Of a stretch of DNA of 14,427 nucleotides, positions 6,632-14,426 are shown in pieces. The translations under genes and the position numbers were made by a program. The stretch lies in the NCBI GenBank assembly GCA_934463455.1, contig CAKSJU010000051.1, forward strand, positions 1 to 14,427, written 5' to 3'. Source of the stretch: an uncultured Clostridia bacterium (GTDB lineage: Bacteria; Bacillota; Clostridia; UBA1381). The notes below the pieces were generated by a model. It was given only the letters and a program-made list of their open reading frames with translations. It ran no database searches and was not told the origin of the DNA. Position 1 is the first letter of the stretch. Every line of letters begins with the position of its first letter.

Positions 6632-6661
6632 AATATAAATTAAATTTAATTAATTTATATT
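6632..6661 (-). repeat. AT-only inverted repeat over the glmS transcription start
   Basis: The 12-bp arms AATATAAATTAA (6632-6643) and TTAATTTATATT (6650-6661) are perfectly complementary with a 6-bp spacer. The repeat overlaps the last bases of the -10 box and runs through the predicted start to just before the ribosome site. It could be a repressor operator or a 5' hairpin; it could also be chance in very AT-rich DNA. Confidence 0.5.
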
Positions 6662-6687
6662 ATATATCATTTTTTTTACATTTTCAA
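6659..6687 (-). promoter_or_regulatory. sigma-A promoter of glmS
   Basis: On the minus strand there is TTGAAA (6687-6682), 17 nt, then TATAAT (6664-6659). The predicted start is near 6652, about 33 nt before the ATG. Box sequences and spacing are identical to those of the tRNA-Arg promoter. Confidence 0.85.
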
Positions 6688-6699
6688 GACCTTTTTTGC

Positions 6700-6746
6700 A
6701 AAATATCATAAATAGAATAAGTCCGCATATAATTTGCAGACTTATT
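6700..6746 (-). terminator. terminator-like hairpin after kdgK
   Basis: AATAAGTCTGCA (6746-6735) pairs with TGCGGACTTATT (6727-6716), giving 12 pairs with one G-U and a 7-nt loop. It starts 11 nt after the kdgK stop. The tail CTATTTATGATATTTT is U-rich but interrupted, so efficiency is uncertain. It separates kdgK from the glmS promoter. Confidence 0.65.
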
Positions 6747-6757
6747 TTGTATATTAT

Positions 6758-7786
6758 TTATCTTTGTACTCTTCCCGAGCCGTCACCGCCGACAAGATTG
6801 TCAACATCCGCTCTCGAAACCAAATTCATATCACCCGGAATGGTATGCTTCAATGCTGAAGCCGCCACACCGAATTCCAACGCAGCTTTAAAGTCTTTTC
6901 CGTCCAGCAGACCGCATATTACGCCGCCGGCAAAGGAGTCTCCCCCGCCCACGCGGTCTACAATTCTTACATTATACTTTCTCGAATGATAAAATTCTTT
7001 TGTATCTCTGTCATAAATGCACGCAGACCATCCGTTATCCGATGCCGAATAGCTTTCGCGAAGCGAGCTGATAACATATTTAAAATTAAATTTCTCAACC
7101 ATTTGACGGAAAATATCCTTATATCCCGCCAGCTCAAGCTCTCCGCTTGTAACGTCGGTATTGCCCGGCTTAAAGCCTAAAACCTTTTCGGCATCTTCCT
7201 CATTGCCTATGCAAACATCAACATACTGCATAAGATTTGTCATAATCTTCTGCGCCTTTTCGGATGACCAAAGTTTTTTTCTGAAATTAAGGTCGCACGA
7301 TACCGTTATACCCTTTTTCTTTGCCGCTTTCAATGCAATTTCGGTAAGCTCTGCGGCTTTATCGGAAATTGCCGGAGTGATTCCGGTAAAGTGAAACCAA
7401 TCCGCCCCTTCGAATATTTCGTCAAAATCAAAGTCACTCGGGTCGGCATCCGATATTGAAGAATGTGCTCTGTCATATACAACATTTGAAGCACGCATGG
7501 ACGCACCTGTTTCAAGGAAATATATTCCGAGTCTTTCTCCGCCTTTTGCAATATGCTTTGTTTCAACATTCATCTTGCGAAGTGCCGCAACGGCACACTC
7601 ACCGATAGGATTTTCCGGGACTTTTGTGATAAATTCCGCATCATGTCCGTAATTTGCCAAAGACACAGCAACATTAGCTTCTCCGCCGCCGTAGCAAACG
7701 TCAAATTCATCTGCCTGTATAAACTTTTCATATCCGGGAGTCGAAAGTCTGAGCATTATCTCTCCCATAGTAACAACCTTTGCCAT
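6758..7786 (-). CDS. kdgK: 2-keto-3-deoxygluconate kinase (PfkB-family sugar kinase)
   Basis: The 342-aa cytoplasmic kinase phosphorylates 2-keto-3-deoxygluconate with ATP to give KDPG. PfkB features: MGEIMLRLS at the N-terminus, the substrate-side motif GGGEANVA (33-40), and the signature DRVGGGDSFAGG (277-288) with Asp283 as catalytic base and GGGD as the anion hole. The family usually has GAGD there, so Gly281 in place of Ala is a small variation. A PGDMNLVS segment near the C-terminus is typical of KdgK-type kinases. It lies 16 bp after eda, with AAGGCGGG as ribosome site, so the two form an operon whose products act one after the other. The neighbour makes KdgK much more likely than fructokinase or ribokinase. 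Confidence 0.92.
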   Translation of the reverse strand: MAKVVTMGEIMLRLSTPGYEKFIQADEFDVCYGGGEANVAVSLANYGHDAEFITKVPENPIGECAVAALRKMNVETKHIAKGGERLGIYFLETGASMRASNVVYDRAHSSISDADPSDFDFDEIFEGADWFHFTGITPAISDKAAELTEIALKAAKKKGITVSCDLNFRKKLWSSEKAQKIMTNLMQYVDVCIGNEEDAEKVLGFKPGNTDVTSGELELAGYKDIFRQMVEKFNFKYVISSLRESYSASDNGWSACIYDRDTKEFYHSRKYNVRIVDRVGGGDSFAGGVICGLLDGKDFKAALEFGVAASALKHTIPGDMNLVSRADVDNLVGGDGSGRVQR

Positions 7787-7802
7787 TTTATATTCCCGCC
7801 TT

Positions 7803-8444
7803 TCAGTTTCTTGCTTCTTTTATTTTAGCAATAAATTCTTTTGCCGTATCGGTAATCTTTTGATAATCGCCTGTTTTTGCTCCCGCTGTAAGGCTTGAGC
7901 CCGCTCCTACACATACCGCTCCTGCCTTAATCCATTGGTCAACATTCGAAACATCAACTCCGCCGGTAGGCATCATTTTAGCCTGCGGAAGAGGCCCTTT
8001 TATGTCCTTTATTATTTTCGGGCCGAATAAGTCTGCCGGGAATATTTTAATAATATCCGCTCCCGCTTCCATAGCCGTAATCACCTCGGTAATTGTCATG
8101 CAGCCAGGAATATACGGAATCCTGTAACGATTGCACAGCTTTGCACATTCCGCATTAAATGCCGGACTAACCACATAGTTAGCTCCGGAAAGTATTGCCA
8201 TTCTTGCGGTTTCGGCATCGAGCACCGTTCCCGCACCCAAAAGCATTTCTCCGTTTTGATACTTTGCCGCGAGTGCTTCTATAACCTTATTAGCCCCCGG
8301 AACCGTAAAAGTAAGCTCAATCGAGCTGCATCCTCCGGCAAGGCAAGCATCACTTATTTTAATTGCTTCTTCGGCATTTTTTGCTCTTACAACAGCAACC
8401 AGACCGGTTTCGGTCATTTTTTGTATAACTTGTTCTTTATCCAT
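7803..8444 (-). CDS. eda: 2-keto-3-deoxy-6-phosphogluconate aldolase / 4-hydroxy-2-oxoglutarate aldolase
   Basis: The 213-aa class I aldolase splits KDPG into pyruvate and glyceraldehyde-3-phosphate. Visible active-site parts: Arg20, Glu43 in IELTFT (general acid/base), GAGTV at 70-74, SPAF at 93-96, and the Schiff-base Lys133 in KIFPA, the same number as in E. coli Eda. PTGGV forms part of the phosphate site. The length is typical. AGGAGG lies 10 nt before the ATG. It is first in the eda-kdgK operon. The promoter just upstream is wrapped in a long palindrome, suggesting control by a regulator that responds to sugar acids; no regulator gene lies in this window, and neither do uronate isomerases or dehydratases. 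Confidence 0.97.
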   Translation of the reverse strand: MDKEQVIQKMTETGLVAVVRAKNAEEAIKISDACLAGGCSSIELTFTVPGANKVIEALAAKYQNGEMLLGAGTVLDAETARMAILSGANYVVSPAFNAECAKLCNRYRIPYIPGCMTITEVITAMEAGADIIKIFPADLFGPKIIKDIKGPLPQAKMMPTGGVDVSNVDQWIKAGAVCVGAGSSLTAGAKTGDYQKITDTAKEFIAKIKEARN

Positions 8445-8459
8445 AATATAAATACCTCC

Positions 8460-8505
8460 TGTATCTTATTTAAAAATATTCTATCACATTTTCAAATAAG
8501 ATACA
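8460..8505 (-). repeat. 46-bp near-palindrome embracing the eda-kdgK promoter (operator candidate)
   Basis: Arms TGTATCTTATTT and AAATAAGATACA are perfect 12-bp inverted repeats at 8460-8471 and 8494-8505. Pairing continues inward through one G-T and AAAAT/ATTTT, leaving a 10-bp centre. The -10 box lies in the centre, one arm covers the -35 box and the other the predicted start and leader. A transcript from this promoter would lack the upstream arm, so a DNA-level role is more likely than an RNA hairpin. Confidence 0.75.
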
Positions 8506-8506
8506 A
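8478..8506 (-). promoter_or_regulatory. probable promoter of eda-kdgK
   Basis: On the minus strand there is TTGTAT (8506-8501), 17 nt, and TAGAAT (8483-8478). The -10 box matches five of six consensus bases. The -35 box is weak (three of six), which would suit an activated or tightly controlled promoter. The predicted start is near 8471. Confidence 0.55.
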
Positions 8507-8512
8507 TGTATT

Positions 8513-8548
8513 TATTGCCAAATATATTGCAAATATTGTCCTATATTG
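8513..8548 (-). repeat. four phased CAATA repeats upstream of the eda promoter
   Basis: On the minus strand, CAATA occurs at 8548-8544, 8538-8534, 8529-8525 and 8517-8513. The spacing is 10, 9 and 12 bp, close to one helical turn each. They lie between the gyrB stop and the eda -35 box. They may be an activator array, a bent-DNA segment, or chance in AT-rich DNA. Confidence 0.4.
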
Positions 8549-8560
8549 ACTTTCTTCCGG

Positions 8561-10486
8561 TTATATATCCAAATTCGAAACATACTTCGCGTTCTGCTCT
8601 ATAAACTCACGCCTCGGCTCTACCTTATCGCCCATAAGAACAGTGAAAACTTCATCCGCGGCAACCGCGTCCTCAAGCTCAACCCTGAGCATTGTTCTCG
8701 TTGCCGGATTCATTGTGGTTTCCCAAAGCTCCGAAGCGTCCATTTCACCAAGACCTTTATATCTCTGAACCTTGCAGCCCGGTCCCAGCTCTTTTATCAG
8801 GCGATCACGCTCGGTTTCATCATATGCAAATTTTTCCACCAGATTGGTGTTCTTTCCCTTGAATACTTTAAAAAGAGGCGGCTGTGCAAGATAAACATGC
8901 CCTTGTTCAATCAGCGGACGCATATATCTGAAGAAGAATGTCAGAAGCAGAGTTCTGATATGCGAGCCGTCGACATCGGCATCGGCCATTATGATTATTT
9001 TGCCGTATTTTAATTTCGTTATATCAAATTCATCGCCTATTCCCGCGCCGAGGGCAACAATTATCGGCAGCAGCTTTTCATTTCCGTGTACTTTATCTAT
9101 TCGAGCTTTTTCCACATTAAGCATTTTTCCCCACAGCGGAAGGATAGCTTGATAGCGTCTGTCTCTTCCCTGCTTTGCGCTGCCTCCCGCGGAATCTCCC
9201 TCGACAATATATATTTCCGCATAATCGGCACCTTCATCAGTACAGCTTGCCAGTTTTTCAAGCACCGAGGCATTATGAACAGTCGAATTTTTACGAGTTG
9301 CTTCTCTTGCTTTTCTTGCCGCTTCTCTTGCGCGCGACGCAGTCAGGGTTTTATCTATAATAGTTCTTGCAACCTTCGGATTTTCCTCCAAAAATGCTTC
9401 AAATTTATCATTTATCGCATTTTCCACCAGTGTTCTCGCTTCCGAGTTGCCGAGCTTGGTTTTCGTCTGTCCCTCAAACTGCGCTTCTTCAACTTTCACG
9501 CTGATAACCGCCGTTAAGCCTTCTCGTGTATCATCACCCGACAAATTCGGGTCTTTTTCTTTCAGAATATTGTTTTTTCTCGCATAATCGTTTATAACGC
9601 GCGTCATTCCCGACTTAAAGCCGGTTTCATGCGTACCGCCGTCGGTGGTATGGATATTATTCGCAAAGCTCAAAAGAAGCTCGTTATACGAGTCGGTATA
9701 CTGCATTGCAATTTCCACCATCATGCCGTCACGCGCGGTTTCAAGATAGATAACTTCATCATGAAGAGGATCCTTGTTTCGGTTTAAGTATTCAACAAAC
9801 TCCTTTATACCGCCCTCGGCATAAAGCTCCTTGTCCTCTCTTGAGTCATCTCTTTTATCGATAAGAATTATCCTTACTCCCTTATTAAGGAATGCCTGCT
9901 CACGCAAACGTTTAAGCAAGGTATCATAATCAAATTCCAATACCTCAAAAATTTCGGGGTCGGGCTTAAATGTGATTTTCGTTCCGGTTTTATCGGTATC
10001 GCCTATAACCTTAAGCTTACATGTTGGTTTGCCTCTTTCATAGCTTTGGAAATATACATGTTCGCCGTCCGAAACCTCAACCTCCAAATGCTCCGAAAGC
10101 GCATTAACAACCGAGGAGCCGACTCCGTGAAGACCTCCCGATACCTTATATCCGCCGCCGCCGAATTTTCCTCCGGCATGAAGTATTGTCAAAACAACTT
10201 CAACGGTAGGTATTCCCTGCTGCGGATGTATTCCTACCGGTATTCCTCTTCCGTTATCGGTTACCGTCACCGAATTGTCCTGATTTATTTCCACAACAAT
10301 CCTGTCGCAATAACCCGCAAGTGCTTCATCTATGGAATTATCGACAATTTCGTAGACAAGATGGTGAAGTCCCGCCGCAGATGTTGAACCGATATACATT
10401 CCCGGTCTTTTTCTTACGGCATCCAATCCCTCCAAAACCTGTATTTGGTTTTCGTCATACTTTACTTCAATCTTTTCTTCACTCAT
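8561..10486 (-). CDS. gyrB: DNA gyrase subunit B
   Basis: The 641-aa protein is the ATPase subunit of DNA gyrase, which introduces negative supercoils with GyrA. The N-terminal GHKL ATPase has Glu46 and Asn50 (EIVDNSIDEA) and the lid region GGKFGGGGYKVSGG. The transducer domain follows. The TOPRIM domain has EGDSAGG at 429-435 and DADVDGS with Asp502, 504 and 506. The C-terminal part has QRYKGLGEMD and the ending YVSNLDI. Short GyrB length (no insert) is normal for Gram-positives. The sequence PLWGKMLN carries Trp where many GyrB have Arg. Position after recF and remB argues for GyrB rather than ParE. AAAGGA lies nine nt before the ATG, and remB ends 24 bp upstream. No terminator is seen after the stop, so read-through into the eda region is possible. 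Confidence 0.98.
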   Translation of the reverse strand: MSEEKIEVKYDENQIQVLEGLDAVRKRPGMYIGSTSAAGLHHLVYEIVDNSIDEALAGYCDRIVVEINQDNSVTVTDNGRGIPVGIHPQQGIPTVEVVLTILHAGGKFGGGGYKVSGGLHGVGSSVVNALSEHLEVEVSDGEHVYFQSYERGKPTCKLKVIGDTDKTGTKITFKPDPEIFEVLEFDYDTLLKRLREQAFLNKGVRIILIDKRDDSREDKELYAEGGIKEFVEYLNRNKDPLHDEVIYLETARDGMMVEIAMQYTDSYNELLLSFANNIHTTDGGTHETGFKSGMTRVINDYARKNNILKEKDPNLSGDDTREGLTAVISVKVEEAQFEGQTKTKLGNSEARTLVENAINDKFEAFLEENPKVARTIIDKTLTASRAREAARKAREATRKNSTVHNASVLEKLASCTDEGADYAEIYIVEGDSAGGSAKQGRDRRYQAILPLWGKMLNVEKARIDKVHGNEKLLPIIVALGAGIGDEFDITKLKYGKIIIMADADVDGSHIRTLLLTFFFRYMRPLIEQGHVYLAQPPLFKVFKGKNTNLVEKFAYDETERDRLIKELGPGCKVQRYKGLGEMDASELWETTMNPATRTMLRVELEDAVAADEVFTVLMGDKVEPRREFIEQNAKYVSNLDI

Positions 10487-10510
10487 TACATACTATCCTT
10501 TCTTTATCTG

Positions 10511-10804
10511 TTACCTATACATCGAAAACTGATTATTCTCCGTATCCGCAAAATTTTTCAGCTTTGCTCTTTTCGCTATTGTCCTCGATGATACGGACGA
10601 TATATAAACATGCGTTTTTCCGTCGCTGTTTGCCACAATATACGATTTCGGTAAATCATCGCAAATATCCTTTACCATACCGTTTTTCTGAGCATTTGCC
10701 AAAAATTCACGGCTTTGGCGTGCTATTGTCGTATTATCCATATCAAATACCGCGACTATGTCCTCCGAACGCACCACCGCGTCATTGCCCAGGTGAATAA
10801 ACAT
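10511..10804 (-). CDS. remB: RemB/YaaB-family regulator (DUF370)
   Basis: The 97-aa protein matches the small RemA/RemB family: MFIHLGNDAVV at the start, DIVAVFDMDNTT, and the SSVSSRTIAKRA segment near residues 69-80. In Bacillus subtilis the equivalent gene yaaB (remB) lies between recF and gyrB and its relatives regulate biofilm matrix genes; the same position here supports the call. The start is four nt after the recF stop, and the GGGAGAG ribosome site lies within the end of recF, about 12 nt before the ATG, so translation is probably coupled. The last 15 or so residues run past the typical family end and have no evident motif. Confidence 0.88.
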   Translation of the reverse strand: MFIHLGNDAVVRSEDIVAVFDMDNTTIARQSREFLANAQKNGMVKDICDDLPKSYIVANSDGKTHVYISSVSSRTIAKRAKLKNFADTENNQFSMYR

Positions 10805-10808
10805 ATAT

Positions 10809-11876
10809 TCAAATCACTCTCCCTTTCGATATTTTAAAATATTTTGTACCGCTGTTATCCTCCGCCCCCTCGGGGTCTGTGGTTGTAATCAGCACTTGTC
10901 TGCCTTTTATTCTTCCCGCAAGATACCTGCGTCTGTTCACATCCAGCTCACTCATTATATCATCCAAAAGTATCACGGGATATTCGCCTTTTTCTTCATA
11001 TATATATTCCGTCTGCGCAAGCTTTAAAGAAAGCACCGCCGTCCTTTGCTGCCCCTGCGAAGCGTAAAGCCTTGAATCTTTATCGGAAATTTTTATTTTC
11101 AAATCATCCCGCTGTATACCCACAAGCGAGGCTCCCGCTTCAATTTCCCGTTTTTGATTTTTCTCAAGCTTTTCAAAATAATCTTCTTCCGAAATGCTCG
11201 GAACGTAATTTATATCCAAAAATTCTCCGCTTATTTCTTTTTGTATTTCCTCGGCAGCTTTGGCAATTCTTTCGGTAAACAGCCGTCTTTTTTTTGATAT
11301 TTCGCCCCCAAGAGCCGCAAGCTGATTGTTCCATACCGAAAGCATCGAATCATATTCTCCGCCCTTTATTCTCAGCTGCTTCAAAAGACCGTTTTTTTGT
11401 TCAAGTGTTTTATGGTATTCCGAAAGCTGAGACATATACTTCGGCGAAAGCTGGCTTATCGCCTCATCCAAAAATCTGCGTCTTACGGACGGCGAGCCTT
11501 TTACTATTTCCAGCTCCGACGGCGAAAACATTACCACATTAAAATAACTCATAAGCTGCGAAAGCTTTGTTATCGAAATATTATTAATCCGAATGTTTTT
11601 TTTGCCGTCCGGCAGCATTTTGATAACAGCCGTAAAATCACGGACAGCATCCGAAAATGTCAGCTCAATGCTAAAGCTTTTTTCTCCGAATCGCACCAAT
11701 TCGGAATCGCTTTTTGCGCGCTTGCTTCTTCCGTAAGAAAACATGCAAACCGCTTCCAAAAGGTTTGTTTTTCCCTGAGCGTTATCGCCGTAAATCAAAT
11801 TTGTTCCGGGGCAAAAGCTTATTGTTTCATTTTCGTAATTTCTGAAATTAACAAGCTTGAGCGTATGCGCTTCCAT
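10809..11876 (-). CDS. recF: DNA replication and repair protein RecF
   Basis: The 355-aa SMC-like ATPase binds at single-strand gaps and, with RecO and RecR, helps load RecA. Walker A is GDNAQGKTN at 30-38. The ABC-type signature is in YASQGQQR at about 271-278. Walker B is VILLDD at about 301-306, followed by IMSELD. FRNY near the N-terminus is a typical RecF feature. The length is normal. AAAGGA lies seven nt before the ATG. It follows yaaA by 41 bp and overlaps the remB ribosome site at its end. Confidence 0.97.
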   Translation of the reverse strand: MEAHTLKLVNFRNYENETISFCPGTNLIYGDNAQGKTNLLEAVCMFSYGRSKRAKSDSELVRFGEKSFSIELTFSDAVRDFTAVIKMLPDGKKNIRINNISITKLSQLMSYFNVVMFSPSELEIVKGSPSVRRRFLDEAISQLSPKYMSQLSEYHKTLEQKNGLLKQLRIKGGEYDSMLSVWNNQLAALGGEISKKRRLFTERIAKAAEEIQKEISGEFLDINYVPSISEEDYFEKLEKNQKREIEAGASLVGIQRDDLKIKISDKDSRLYASQGQQRTAVLSLKLAQTEYIYEEKGEYPVILLDDIMSELDVNRRRYLAGRIKGRQVLITTTDPEGAEDNSGTKYFKISKGRVI

Positions 11877-11917
11877 ATACTTTTCCTTTCCGACATCGAC
11901 AAAAGAAATCTGCTCTT

Positions 11918-12148
11918 TTATTCACGGTCGACATTTATTTTGTAAGCTTCATCTTCAAAAGAAATCAAAACGCTGTCACCGGGGCGAAGCTTTTTGCCGC
12001 GCATAGTGCACACTTCCCCGTTTACCGACACAATTTCGTCCAGTATCATTTCCTTTGCAGCCGCTCCGTTTTCGGCAATCCCCGAAAATTTCAAAAGCTG
12101 GTCAAGCTTTATATATTCGGTTGTTATTTTTATATTTTCCGTTTGCAT
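11918..12148 (-). CDS. yaaA: S4-domain RNA-binding protein YaaA
   Basis: The 76-aa protein is a single S4-like RNA-binding domain of the YaaA (RlbA) type: YIKLDQLLKFSGIAENGAAA at about 12-31, then VNGEVCTMRGKKLRPGDSV. It is the small gene normally found between dnaN and recF in Firmicutes, with a suggested role connected to ribosome assembly or RNA. Here it follows rel by 21 bp instead of dnaN. GAGG precedes the chosen ATG by 11 nt; an earlier ATG is out of frame. Confidence 0.93.
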   Translation of the reverse strand: MQTENIKITTEYIKLDQLLKFSGIAENGAAAKEMILDEIVSVNGEVCTMRGKKLRPGDSVLISFEDEAYKINVDRE

Positions 12149-12169
12149 ATATCATATTTCCTCTTTTAT

Positions 12170-14404
12170 CTAATTTGTGTTTCTTGTTACGTTTTTCACT
12201 CCGCTTATCTGCCGTATTCTCGTTACCGCTCTCTTTAAATCCGCAGCATCGGTTATTTCAAGTCCGAAAGTCATAAATGCTGTGCCGTTTTTGGCAACTC
12301 TTGCGGTTATCGAAACACAATTTATCTTAAGCTCGGTAAATGCCGCCGACACCGTGGTCATCATGCCCGGACGGTCTTCACATTCAACCATTATATTGGC
12401 AACATAGCTCGTTCCGCTCTCTTTCTCCCACGAAACGCCTATAAATCTGCCTCTGTCTTCCTCCGACAGCGCATTATCCCCGATATTCGGACAATCGGCA
12501 CGGTGTACCGAAACGCCTCTGCCTTTTGTGATAAATCCTTTTATTTCATCGCCCGGCACAGGGTTGCAGCACTTTGCAAGACGAACAAGGCAATTATCTA
12601 TTCCCTCAACCTTTACTCCGTTATTATATCTCTTGCGCTTTGTACTCTCTCTCTGTTCGGTCGGCTGTATTGCTTCTCCCTTTTCCTTGCGCTCTCTTAT
12701 ATATTCCTCACGCAGCCGCATAACCACCTTCTGTGCCGAGAGACCGCCGTAGCCTACGCTTGCGTAAAGGTCATCGATACCGCCGAAGGTGTATTTTTTG
12801 TACATCGGTGCAAGCCATTCCTCGCGCAGTACATGTGCGTTTGAAAGATTAAGCCTGCGTATTTCGCGTTCGATAAGCTCTCTGCCGCGCACTATATTTT
12901 CATCTCTGCATTCCTTTTTAAACCATTGATTTATCTTCGTCTTTGCCTGAGATGTTTTTACAATTTTCAGCCAATCCCTGCTCGGTCCTTTAACATTGGG
13001 AGAAGTTAATATCTCAACAATATCTCCGTTTTGCAAAACATATGTGTTCGGCACGATTTTACCGTTTACTTTTGCGCCGCTCATGCTGCATCCGACACCT
13101 GTATGAATTGCAAACGCAAAATCAATAACCGTGCTTCCCGAGGAAAGCGAAACAACCTTTCCTTTCGGAGTAAAAACAAATACCTCTTCACTGAACAAAT
13201 CCAGCTTGATTGTATTCATAAAATCGTCCGCGTCCATTATGTCGACCTGGTTATCCAGCATCTGTTTAACCCAGCCGAGCTTTGAATCCATATCAGTTTT
13301 GCCGCTTATTCCCTCTTTATACTTCCAATGTGCCGCGATACCGTCCTCGGCTATCCTGTGCATTTCCCATGTACGGATTTGTATTTCAAAAGGCATGCCC
13401 TCTCTGCCTATAACAGTCGTATGCAGAGATTGATACATATTCGGTTTCGGCATAGCTATATAATCTTTAAAACGCATAGGTATCGGCGTATACATTTCAT
13501 GCACCATACCGAGAGCCGCATAGCAGTCCGCCACCGAATTTACGATTATTCTTACCGCAAACAAATCATATATTTCATCGAGTGTTTTATTTTGAGCGTA
13601 CATTTTTCTGAAAATACTGTAAAAATGCTTTGCTCTGCCCGTTACCTGTCCTTCTATTCCCAATTCTTTAAGCTTTTCTTCAAGCTTTTTGATTATTTCG
13701 GAAACAAAATGCTCTCTTTCTTCCTTTTTCTGACTTATTCCCTTTGCAATTTCCTCATATGCGACCGGGTCAAGATATTTAAGTGCCAAATCCTCAAGCT
13801 CTATTTTAATTTTTGAAATACCGAGCCGATGCGCAAGCGGCGCATATACATCCAGCGTCTCTTTTGCTATTATGAGCTGCTTTTTCGGCGGCATATATTT
13901 TAAGGTACGCATATTATGCAGACGGTCGATAAGCTTTATAAGAATAACTCTTATATCTTTTGACATTGCAAGAAGCATTTTTCTTAAATTTTCTACCTGC
14001 TGCTCCTCATGCGTATTGTACTTTATTTTCCTGAGTTTTGTAACTCCGTCGACAATTTCGGCAACATTTTCTCCGAAAAGTGTTTTTATATCATTATAAG
14101 TGAAAGGAGTATCTTCGATTACATCATGCAAAAGCGCGGCGCATATTGCCGTTGCGTCCAAATTCAGTTCCGCCGCAATATATGCCATTTGAGTCGGGTG
14201 AGTAATGTACGGCTCGCCGGAATTTCTTTTTTGCCCTTTGTGTGCCGATTTTGCAACTCTGTATGCAACATCGATCATGTCGGTATTTGCATTCGGTGCA
14301 TAATCCTTTACCATGGAAATTATTTTTTTAATAAGCTCATCGGTATCTTCGCTTACCGCAGGTAACTTCGGCAGCGTATCCGGGGATTGTATTTTATATT
14401 TCAT
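12170..14404 (-). CDS. rel: bifunctional (p)ppGpp synthetase/hydrolase Rel
   Basis: The 744-aa stringent-response enzyme makes (p)ppGpp from ATP and GTP/GDP on starved ribosomes and also degrades it. The hydrolase half is intact: His69, HD at 93-94, ED at 97-98, and DRLHN at 160-164. The synthetase half has GRAKHFYSI (256-264), Asp280, RFKD (311-314), the bifunctional-type RxKD signature, and NMYQSLH (322-328). Next come a TGS domain (from about 395), a zinc-finger/RIS region with Cys612, Cys613, His634 and Cys638, and a C-terminal ACT domain (about 667-744). So it is a full long RSH protein, able to do both reactions, not a synthetase-only RelA. An in-frame TGA just upstream rules out an earlier start. 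Its ribosome site is 15 nt away, longer than usual. Confidence 0.97.
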   Translation of the reverse strand: MKYKIQSPDTLPKLPAVSEDTDELIKKIISMVKDYAPNANTDMIDVAYRVAKSAHKGQKRNSGEPYITHPTQMAYIAAELNLDATAICAALLHDVIEDTPFTYNDIKTLFGENVAEIVDGVTKLRKIKYNTHEEQQVENLRKMLLAMSKDIRVILIKLIDRLHNMRTLKYMPPKKQLIIAKETLDVYAPLAHRLGISKIKIELEDLALKYLDPVAYEEIAKGISQKKEEREHFVSEIIKKLEEKLKELGIEGQVTGRAKHFYSIFRKMYAQNKTLDEIYDLFAVRIIVNSVADCYAALGMVHEMYTPIPMRFKDYIAMPKPNMYQSLHTTVIGREGMPFEIQIRTWEMHRIAEDGIAAHWKYKEGISGKTDMDSKLGWVKQMLDNQVDIMDADDFMNTIKLDLFSEEVFVFTPKGKVVSLSSGSTVIDFAFAIHTGVGCSMSGAKVNGKIVPNTYVLQNGDIVEILTSPNVKGPSRDWLKIVKTSQAKTKINQWFKKECRDENIVRGRELIEREIRRLNLSNAHVLREEWLAPMYKKYTFGGIDDLYASVGYGGLSAQKVVMRLREEYIRERKEKGEAIQPTEQRESTKRKRYNNGVKVEGIDNCLVRLAKCCNPVPGDEIKGFITKGRGVSVHRADCPNIGDNALSEEDRGRFIGVSWEKESGTSYVANIMVECEDRPGMMTTVSAAFTELKINCVSITARVAKNGTAFMTFGLEITDAADLKRAVTRIRQISGVKNVTRNTN

Positions 14405-14419
14405 GACTGTATTTCAAAA

Positions 14420-14426
14420 CTCCTTT
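14420..14426 (-). promoter_or_regulatory. strong but distant Shine-Dalgarno for rel
   Basis: AAAGGAG on the minus strand is 15 nt before the rel ATG, where five to ten is usual. An in-frame TGA lies between them, so no longer rel start can use it. The promoter lies outside the window. Confidence 0.5.

Noticed and set aside
6620..6757. glmS ribozyme in the glmS upstream region
   Set aside because: The space between promoter and ATG is far too short and no ribozyme core sequence is seen.
8460..8505. The eda palindrome as a gyrB terminator
   Set aside because: No U-run follows the stem on the minus strand (GGAGG follows), and a promoter lies within it; an operator role fits better.
616..14365. 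Many plus-strand open frames of 60 to 180 codons, for example 5600-6133, 10321-10800 and 13328-13816
   Set aside because: All lie antisense to well-recognised genes, show no family motifs, have compositions typical of reverse-strand shadows, and lack consistent ribosome sites.
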